A DNA stretch of 11,912 bases from Actinomycetota bacterium (GTDB lineage Bacteria > Actinomycetota > Acidimicrobiia > Acidimicrobiales > Ilumatobacteraceae), in NCBI GenBank assembly GCA_005805045.1, contig SYNW01000112.1:1-11912 (forward strand). Direction: 5' to 3'. The position numbers were made by a program, and so were the translations under genes. Shown in pieces: positions 7,332-11,912 of the stretch. Below the pieces are notes generated by a model, which had not been told where the DNA came from, ran no database searches, and saw nothing but the letters and a program-made list of their open reading frames with translations. Each line of letters starts with the position of its first letter. Positions within the stretch are counted from its first letter, which is position 1.

Positions 7332-7337
7332 ATTCTA
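7332..7337 (-). promoter_or_regulatory. Putative -10 element of the lemA-htpX promoter
   Basis: TAGAAT on the minus strand differs from TATAAT at one position and fits the actinobacterial TAnnnT motif. It lies between the pimA stop and the lemA ATG. A start point about 7 bases downstream would give a leader of about 28 bases with the AGAGG ribosome binding site. No clear -35 box is seen. Confidence 0.4.
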
Positions 7338-7345
7338 GTGCGATG

Positions 7346-8578
7346 TCACGAGTATTCAGGTCGACGCAACACCCGATCAGCGAACATTCGCACAACACGA
7401 CTTTTTGGGGGAAGATCCGGATTAAAACTTTCGCGCTCCAAGACCTTGTGATAGATCTCGACATAAATTTCGGCAAGTCGTCGCATGGACAATTCTTTCG
7501 CTCGCTCCAAGCCGCCTTGTCGAAGTCTCTCTGCCAATTTCTTGTCATCAATAATTTTCGCCAAACCTTCGGCGAGTCCCGCCACATCACCGGGCTCAAT
7601 CAGCCAACCATTGACATCATGTGTCGCAACATTTCGATAACCTTCAAGCGCGCTCGCCACGACTGGCGCTCCACTAGCCATCGCTTCAAGCACAACGATG
7701 CCAAATGACTCGCTGTGCAGCGACGGCGCACAAAATACCGAACACCTTGCCAGACGATCTATCTTTTCGGTGTCGGTGATTCGGCCAAGCCACAGTATGC
7801 GATTGTCGTGCGCATACTTTGCCTTGAGTTCACTGATGCCGTCACCGTCAGATGCGACCCAAAGTTCGATGTCGTCGGCGAGCTTTTCAAATGCTTCAAG
7901 CAAGGTCGCCAAGCCTTTGCGCGGCTCATAGCGACCACAAAAGAAAACAGACTTGCTTTCGCCTCGAACAATTTCGGAACGCGAATACAAATCATTCTCA
8001 ATGCCGTTGAACAAGATTTCATATTCGCCACCCAAGTATCGATGCGCAAGTTCTTGGGCCTGCGGCGACACGGCGATCCGGGCATCCAAAAAATCGGCGA
8101 TCCAATTCACTCCCTTGCTGAGCCTGCCGTACCAAGCGATGTCGCCAGCCGCGTGAAAAGTGCCGATCATCGGGGCCAATCGCAACAACAGCGCCGTCAC
8201 CGTCGGGCCGGGTGCGATTGGTTCATGCAAGTGCAGAACATCAAATGCTTCGTCATTGATCGCACGAATTGTGCGCAGCGCGGCAGATGGGTCTGGTGCA
8301 AGCGGCACGATCGAGCCGTTCGCAGCCGTCGGCAGACTGTTGCCTAGTGGCGTCACAAATGGTTCTGGTGGTGGACCGTCGCAAGGTCCAAGTACGCGCG
8401 CTTCGTGCCCCATTTTGCGCAACTCGCGCGCCAAGCCGAGCACCTGGGCCTGAACTCCCCCGGGGATCGTCAAACTGTAGGGAGAAATCAAACCGATTCG
8501 CAGCATTTTTTTGCGCACATAGCTGGGGCCGAATTCAGAACTAGTTGAAACTTTTGGACTGTCGGATACCCCGTTCAT
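7346..8578 (-). CDS. pimA: Phosphatidyl-myo-inositol alpha-mannosyltransferase PimA-like (GT4)
   Basis: GT4-family, GT-B fold glycosyltransferase predicted to add the first mannose from GDP-mannose to phosphatidylinositol at the inner membrane face. It has 410 residues. The N-terminal domain starts LRIGLISPYS (26-35) with the sugar-nucleotide loop PGGVQAQ (39-45); HLHEP (116-120) and His142 in GTFHAAGD match the conserved PimA histidine region. The C-terminal domain has FCGRYEPRKG (Arg216, Lys221; diphosphate binding) and the GT4 E-x7-E motif Glu290/Glu298 in SESFGIVVLEAM. The ATG at 8576-8578 gives about 24 residues more than usual for PimA; Met25 (ATG 8504-8506) would give the family N-terminus but has no ribosome binding site. 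The upstream ATG has a -10-like TACCGT at leaderless distance, so I keep it. Neighbours pgsA and patA support PimA over other GT4 roles. Confidence 0.85.
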   Translation of the reverse strand: MNGVSDSPKVSTSSEFGPSYVRKKMLRIGLISPYSLTIPGGVQAQVLGLARELRKMGHEARVLGPCDGPPPEPFVTPLGNSLPTAANGSIVPLAPDPSAALRTIRAINDEAFDVLHLHEPIAPGPTVTALLLRLAPMIGTFHAAGDIAWYGRLSKGVNWIADFLDARIAVSPQAQELAHRYLGGEYEILFNGIENDLYSRSEIVRGESKSVFFCGRYEPRKGLATLLEAFEKLADDIELWVASDGDGISELKAKYAHDNRILWLGRITDTEKIDRLARCSVFCAPSLHSESFGIVVLEAMASGAPVVASALEGYRNVATHDVNGWLIEPGDVAGLAEGLAKIIDDKKLAERLRQGGLERAKELSMRRLAEIYVEIYHKVLERESFNPDLPPKSRVVRMFADRVLRRPEYS

Positions 8579-8585
8579 CGCCTAC

Positions 8586-8591
8586 ACGGTA
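8586..8591 (-). promoter_or_regulatory. Putative -10 element of a leaderless pimA promoter
   Basis: TACCGT on the minus strand fits TAnnnT and ends 7 bases before the ATG at 8576-8578, so transcription would begin at the start codon. No ribosome binding site is present. It shares a 38-base intergenic region with the divergent oxidoreductase promoter. Confidence 0.35.
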
Positions 8592-8604
8592 CGACCATTG
8601 CGAC

Positions 8605-8610
8605 TAGTTT
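8605..8610 (+). promoter_or_regulatory. Putative -10 element of a leaderless oxidoreductase promoter
   Basis: TAGTTT on the plus strand fits TAnnnT and occupies -12 to -7 relative to the GTG at 8617, exactly the leaderless geometry. The bases between (GATTGC) hold no Shine-Dalgarno sequence. No -35 box is evident. Confidence 0.4.
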
Positions 8611-8616
8611 GATTGC

Positions 8617-9540
8617 GTGACGACGCCCGAGAGCTTTCGCCCGGCAGTATCCATGGTCGCAACGGCGAAGCGGAGACACACGATGCTCGACCTCGCGCGT
8701 CGCGCGGAGGAACTCAATTTTGCAGGTATCGCGTGTCCGAGTCTCGGCGCCACAATCGGCTTTTGCGTCTCTTTGGCTCACACCACGAATTCGATCAAAT
8801 TCTGGACCTCAATCCAGCCGATTTATTACAGCCATGCGATCGAAATGGCGAACACTGCGGCTCACATCCACGAAATTTCGAACGGTCGATTCGGGCTCGG
8901 TTTGGGGGTCAGCCACGGAGCAGTGATCAACCGCCTCGGGGCGACCACTGCTACACCTCTAGCCGACATCAAGAATTATCTCGAGACGATGAAAAGCCAA
9001 GAGCGATTTGCGGGTGAGCTTCCACCGATCTATTTGGCTGCGTTGCGCCAAAAGATGCTGAAATTGGCCAGCGAAATTTCAGGCGGTGCAATTTGGGCAA
9101 ATGCATCCCGCAAAAGTATCGCTGCACAACTTGTGTCGATTCCAGACTCTCGACGCAACGAGATGTTTTTTGCCAACATGGTTCCCACCGTGATTAGTGA
9201 CGACATTGAAGCCGCTCGTGCAATTCATCGCAAAACTTTGGTCGGCTATGTCACTTTGCCCAACTATCGCAACTACTGGCGGTCTTGTGGCTACGACGAA
9301 CAGATCGATGCATTTGAAAAAATTTTGTCTGGGTCGGCAAAAGAAACTCGCAGTGCCGAAATCATCTCGGCGATGGACAACCAGTGGCTGGATGACTGCA
9401 CTCTTTCAGGTGATGCCGACAGCGTTCGCGAGGGTCTTTACAATTGGTCGCAATCTGGTGTTCTGCCGATTGCCGTTATGTCGTCAACCTCGGGTGGTCA
9501 AGCACAGGCAATTGGCCAGCTTTTTGACGCGTTCAACTAA
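8617..9540 (+). CDS. LLM-class F420-dependent (luciferase-like) oxidoreductase
   Basis: Predicted flavin/F420-dependent oxidoreductase of the bacterial luciferase-like superfamily, a TIM barrel, 307 residues (slightly short; relatives are about 300-350). Visible family features are TMLDLARRAEELNFAGIACP (22-41, the first helix and second strand), the SIQPIYYSHAIEMANTAAHI region (65-84) and the signature NGRFGLGLGVSH (89-100). LPPIYLAALRQKMLKLASEI is the conserved middle segment, and the stretch near the C-terminus, DDCTLSGDADSVREGLYNWSQSGV, matches the usual GT/GDADSVREGL element. The substrate is unknown. It is the only plus-strand gene here and sits inside the PIM locus: divergent from pimA (38 bases) and tail-to-tail with patA, with overlapping stop codons. 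The GTG start fits a leaderless promoter. Choice of F420 over FMN rests on subfamily resemblance and the actinobacterial context, not on a residue I can see. Confidence 0.88.
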   Translation: MTTPESFRPAVSMVATAKRRHTMLDLARRAEELNFAGIACPSLGATIGFCVSLAHTTNSIKFWTSIQPIYYSHAIEMANTAAHIHEISNGRFGLGLGVSHGAVINRLGATTATPLADIKNYLETMKSQERFAGELPPIYLAALRQKMLKLASEISGGAIWANASRKSIAAQLVSIPDSRRNEMFFANMVPTVISDDIEAARAIHRKTLVGYVTLPNYRNYWRSCGYDEQIDAFEKILSGSAKETRSAEIISAMDNQWLDDCTLSGDADSVREGLYNWSQSGVLPIAVMSSTSGGQAQAIGQLFDAFN

Positions 9541-10418
9541 TTGTTTTCTTGCCTCAATTTGTCGCTCGGCCAATTCGGTTGAAATAAATGCCACTGTTCG
9601 GGTGCGCGACGAATTAGAAATTCAAGTTCGTTCACCAGGGCCTGAGAAATTGCGCCCATGTCGATGCGCAACGATCCTGTGCGCTGGACATTGATCGCAG
9701 GTCGCACGATTGTTTCGTGTTGATCAAATCCGCGCGCAAAATAGGTGCCGAGCGGCAACAACGCCGCACCGGTGCGTAATGCAAAAAAAGCTGGGCCTCC
9801 GGGCACGGTCGTACGTTCGCCGAAGAATTCGACTTCGACACCATTGCCCTGCAGATCTCGGTCGCACAGCAGAGCCACAACCTGATTTTTTGCCAATGCT
9901 TCTTGGACTGCAACACCAGAATGCTCGTCCAGCGGGATAACGGAAACGCCGTAGCTTTTGCGCAATTCAAGGAACATCTTGAACATTTCTTCAGATTCAA
10001 GTTTTTCGACTACGGCGTGCAATTCGTGCCCTTGGTGGATCAACCAACGACCGGACCACTCCCAGCCACCCAGATGTGGCAACGCCAAAATCACACCTTT
10101 GCCGAGTTTCAGACCATTTTGAATGTGTTCAAATCCGACGACACTTATGCCTGCATCAATTTGATTCTTGTTGAGCGAAGGTAATCGAAAAGTTTCAAGA
10201 AAATAGCGCGCATAACTTTCGTAGGCTTTGCGTACTGCCCGCCTAAGTCTGCGACCACTCAAAGTTGGGTCGACCCGACTTAAATTTCTGCCCACGATCT
10301 CTCGCTGACTGCGCATGCCGACACAGACAATCGGCACGACAACCGAATTGATCGCCAAGAATATAGACGATGGCGCGATGCGCGCAAGCCTCAAAATTAA
10401 TCGATAGCCAAAAATCAC
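9537..10418 (-). CDS. patA: Phosphatidylinositol mannoside acyltransferase PatA-like
   Basis: Membrane-associated acyltransferase of the HtrB/LpxL-like (PF03279) family, 293 residues. In mycobacteria the gene at this locus (PatA) acylates the mannose of PIM1/PIM2 added by PimA. The catalytic H-x4-D/E motif is His115 and Glu120 in LPHLGGWEWSG (113-123); most relatives, as I recall them, have Asp at the second position. CDRDLQGNGVEVEFFGER (185-202) carries the second acidic site (Glu197 is the likely counterpart of PatA Glu200), and PGGPAFFALRTGAALLP is the following conserved block. The N-terminal 35 residues hold a hydrophobic stretch (about 16-34) likely to sit at the membrane. The start is a GTG in a GTGA overlap with the pgsA stop, so the two are translationally coupled. 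The 3' stop overlaps that of the convergent oxidoreductase gene. Confidence 0.88.
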   Translation of the reverse strand: MIFGYRLILRLARIAPSSIFLAINSVVVPIVCVGMRSQREIVGRNLSRVDPTLSGRRLRRAVRKAYESYARYFLETFRLPSLNKNQIDAGISVVGFEHIQNGLKLGKGVILALPHLGGWEWSGRWLIHQGHELHAVVEKLESEEMFKMFLELRKSYGVSVIPLDEHSGVAVQEALAKNQVVALLCDRDLQGNGVEVEFFGERTTVPGGPAFFALRTGAALLPLGTYFARGFDQHETIVRPAINVQRTGSLRIDMGAISQALVNELEFLIRRAPEQWHLFQPNWPSDKLRQENN

Positions 10419-11104
10419 TGCACTCGACGGCGACGAGTTACGCGCAATCGTCGATCATCGCGCTTGGCACGGCGCGAAGCACGGCGTGACTGACGCAAAG
10501 CGACCCGATCGGCGGTTGCAGGTGCAACGGCCGCTTGGTTCCAAACTTTGAGGAACCTTTGCAACGCCGTAATCGTCACGAGAACGAGCATCAGAACCAT
10601 CGCCCAAAACAAAAGTGCGTCAAACAACAGACCGACACACAACAAGATGATTCTCTCCGCTCGCTCCATTAACCCACCCTTGGCACTCAGACCCAGCGAC
10701 TCGGCCTTGGCGCGCTGATAAGAAATCAAGGATGAAACCGCCATTACGGCGAAAACCAAAACAGAGGCATAAGGACCTCGCTGGTATGCCAAAAACCAAG
10801 CAACACCACCAAGCAACACGGCATCGGTTACTCGATCAACCGTCGAGTCAAAGAAAGCCCCACGCTGACTGCTTTGGTTTGAAGCCTTGGCTAAGGCTCC
10901 ATCCAACAAATCGGGTAACGCCGCGAGCACGACCAACAACAAGCCCAGGCGCAACGCCCCCATGCCAATCGCCACCGCTGCACCGCAGGCGACAATCAAA
11001 CCAACCAGCGTCAAATGGTCGGGCGAAATTTTTGTCTTGCGAAGTTGCTCACCAACGGGACGAACAACTCGCTCTACTTGGTGGCGAAACTTGCCATCGA
11101 ACAT
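10415..11104 (-). CDS. pgsA: CDP-alcohol phosphatidyltransferase, probable phosphatidylinositol-phosphate synthase
   Basis: Integral membrane CDP-alcohol phosphatidyltransferase (PF01066), 229 residues. By position it corresponds to mycobacterial PgsA1, which joins CDP-diacylglycerol and inositol 1-phosphate to make phosphatidylinositol phosphate, the precursor of PIMs. The signature D-x2-D-G-x2-A-R-x8-G-x3-D-x3-D is present as Asp65, Asp68, Gly69, Ala72, Lys73, Gly82, Asp86 and Asp90: the normally conserved arginine is lysine. Membrane segments are visible at about 31-48, 51-66, 93-106, 112-126, 150-164 and 165-182. The last 30 residues (200-229) are extremely basic, with 14 Arg and one Lys, and probably lie in the cytoplasm against anionic lipid. 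The ATG lies 9 bases after the preceding stop; the ribosome binding site is weak. Coupled to patA by a 4-base overlap. The substrate assignment rests on locus and family. Confidence 0.88.
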   Translation of the reverse strand: MFDGKFRHQVERVVRPVGEQLRKTKISPDHLTLVGLIVACGAAVAIGMGALRLGLLLVVLAALPDLLDGALAKASNQSSQRGAFFDSTVDRVTDAVLLGGVAWFLAYQRGPYASVLVFAVMAVSSLISYQRAKAESLGLSAKGGLMERAERIILLCVGLLFDALLFWAMVLMLVLVTITALQRFLKVWNQAAVAPATADRVALRQSRRASRRAKRDDRRLRVTRRRRVQ

Positions 11105-11113
11105 TTACCCAGC

Positions 11114-11599
11114 CTAACTCTCAGGATTTGATTCGACTAAACACTCAATTACTCGAGCGTCGATCGCGTCGATCAAAACCAACCCACGCTGAAGCGGCGG
11201 TTCTTGAGCGCTGTAAATCATCACACGCCATGTTGGACGACTCCGAAATCCGCGCCACACTTGTTGCGCAGATGCGTGACCCACGGCAAAGCCGACTGCT
11301 CGCGTCGCATATACCAACGCCAGTTTTTCATCAACCGTCATTCGCCAAGACGCCGAAAGCGAAAACAGACCAACTAGTCCCAAAAAAAATGCGCTACCCA
11401 AAAAACCATCGCTGACGAGAGATGTTTCGTTGTCGCGCTGCGAAAACCACAGCAGTGCCAAAAGCATGGCGATCACCAGATAAATTATCGCCGGAATTCT
11501 TCTGCGACTGTTGTCAGGAAATTTATAGGGCCCAACGAATGCAGTGACGTTCAAATCGTCCGGCAATTCATCTCGAATTTCATCAGGCGAATTAGACAT
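11114..11599 (-). CDS. Two-helix membrane protein of unknown function
   Basis: I do not recognise a named family. The protein has 161 residues: an acidic N-terminal tail (1-31) with NVTAFVGPYKFPD, a basic cluster RRR (32-34), a first membrane helix at about 35-52, a short loop rich in charged residues, a second helix at about 65-83, then a soluble region of about 75 residues with alternating hydrophobic residues (LALVYATRAVGFAVG, TWRVMIYSA, GLVLIDAIDARVIECLVE) that looks beta-rich and may be a small PH-like domain. By the positive-inside rule both ends face the cytoplasm. It lies 12 bases after the HIT gene and 9 bases before pgsA, so it is part of the phosphatidylinositol operon. The spacing and a plausible membrane architecture make it a real gene; a role in PI/PIM synthesis is only suggested by position. 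Confidence 0.8.
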   Translation of the reverse strand: MSNSPDEIRDELPDDLNVTAFVGPYKFPDNSRRRIPAIIYLVIAMLLALLWFSQRDNETSLVSDGFLGSAFFLGLVGLFSLSASWRMTVDEKLALVYATRAVGFAVGHASAQQVWRGFRSRPTWRVMIYSAQEPPLQRGLVLIDAIDARVIECLVESNPES

Positions 11600-11611
11600 T
11601 GCTCACTCTTT

Positions 11612-11912
11612 TCACTTTTGCAGTTTCCAAGCTTTTCGAATTCGATCGGCGCTCACATCAAGGGCCTCGGGCAAAATTTTTGTGTTGGCGGTGGTCACCA
11701 TGAAATTGGTGTCGCCACCCCATCGACCGACCACGTGCACATGCAGGTGCTGAGCGACACTGCCACCAGCAGCGGCCCCAAGATTTATGCCCACATTCAT
11801 CGCTTCAGGTTGATATACCGACTTCAAAACTTTGACCGCCGTTGTAACCGCCGACCACAGTTCGCCGGTCTCGACTTCGGTTAAATCTTCGAGTTCGGCG
11901 ACTTCACGATAA
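11612..11912 (-). CDS. HIT-family Ap4A phosphorylase-like hydrolase (5' end cut off)
   Basis: C-terminal 99 residues of a histidine-triad protein; the frame is open to the window edge, so the N-terminus lies outside. Reading begins YREVAELEDLTEVETGEL, continues to the typical GINLGAAAGGSVAQ segment and the histidine triad HLHVHVV (H-x-H-x-H-x-x), whose middle histidine is the expected nucleophile, and then GRWGGDTNFM. This pattern, especially RWGGDTNFM after the triad, is that of the actinobacterial HIT protein encoded next to pgsA1 (Rv2613c), described as a diadenosine tetraphosphate phosphorylase. An internal TTG at 11825-11827 could be mistaken for a start, but conserved family sequence continues upstream of it. 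First visible gene of the HIT, two-helix protein, pgsA, patA operon. Confidence 0.93.
   Translation of the reverse strand, partial: YREVAELEDLTEVETGELWSAVTTAVKVLKSVYQPEAMNVGINLGAAAGGSVAQHLHVHVVGRWGGDTNFMVTTANTKILPEALDVSADRIRKAWKLQK

Noticed and set aside
6848..7708. Long plus-strand open frame (286 codons) opposite lemA and the end of pimA
   Set aside because: It lies antisense to two clearly identified genes, has no recognisable domain and crosses the lemA promoter region; it is a shadow frame.
7715..8347. Plus-strand open frame (210 codons) opposite pimA
   Set aside because: Antisense shadow of a well supported GT4 gene with conserved motifs; no plausible protein features.
10732..11415. 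Plus-strand open frame (227 codons) rich in Arg, Pro, Gln and His
   Set aside because: Antisense to pgsA and the two-helix membrane protein; its composition is what the reverse complement of those genes gives.
11612..11827. A 71-residue HIT protein starting at an internal TTG
   Set aside because: Conserved HIT family sequence continues upstream to the window edge, so this is an internal codon of a truncated longer gene.

Overview
The window looks like a piece of a mid-GC (about 50% by eye) actinobacterial chromosome, most likely from the Acidimicrobiia or a similar lineage. The main evidence is gene order. Read along the minus strand it runs HIT-family Ap4A phosphorylase, phosphatidylinositol-phosphate synthase (pgsA), PIM acyltransferase (patA), PIM mannosyltransferase (pimA), pdxS, pdxT, yebC, ruvC, ruvA, ruvB. 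The same backbone is known from Mycobacterium (Rv2613c to Rv2592c). An F420-type luciferase-like oxidoreductase also fits an actinobacterium. The assignment to Acidimicrobiia is inference; the actinobacterial assignment is firm.

Layout, right to left (direction of transcription): (1) 11912-9537, phosphatidylinositol mannoside start-up block: HIT protein (5' end cut by the window edge), a small two-helix membrane protein of unknown function, pgsA, patA. (2) 9540-8617, one plus-strand gene, an LLM-class F420-dependent oxidoreductase, wedged between patA and pimA; its stop codon overlaps that of patA and its start lies 38 bases from that of pimA. (3) 8578-7346, pimA. (4) 7297-4752, an envelope operon: lemA, an HtpX-like membrane metalloprotease, and a DUF3048 lipoprotein. 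(5) 4696-1962, pdxS-pdxT (de novo pyridoxal phosphate synthase), yebC and a BCP-type peroxiredoxin, separated by 2-23 bases. (6) 1937-1, ruvC-ruvA-ruvB (Holliday junction processing), with 4- and 8-base gene overlaps; ruvB loses its C-terminus at the window edge.

Spacing is very tight: no gap exceeds about 60 bases, so there are no long non-coding stretches, and I saw no RNA genes, CRISPR arrays, insertion sequences, riboswitches or convincing terminators. Each transcription block is preceded by a TAnnnT -10 hexamer. In three cases (ruvC, the oxidoreductase, pimA) the hexamer sits 6-7 bases before the start codon with no Shine-Dalgarno sequence, the arrangement expected of leaderless actinobacterial mRNAs. 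lemA and pdxS instead have a -10 about 34 and 27 bases upstream of the start plus a ribosome binding site.

Most of the window is conserved housekeeping. No wholly new system is evident. The points most worth following up are the inverted oxidoreductase inside the PIM locus, the set of leaderless-type starts, an AR-to-AK change in the signature motif of the phosphatidylinositol-phosphate synthase together with its arginine-rich tail, and the uncharacterised two-helix protein tied to pgsA.
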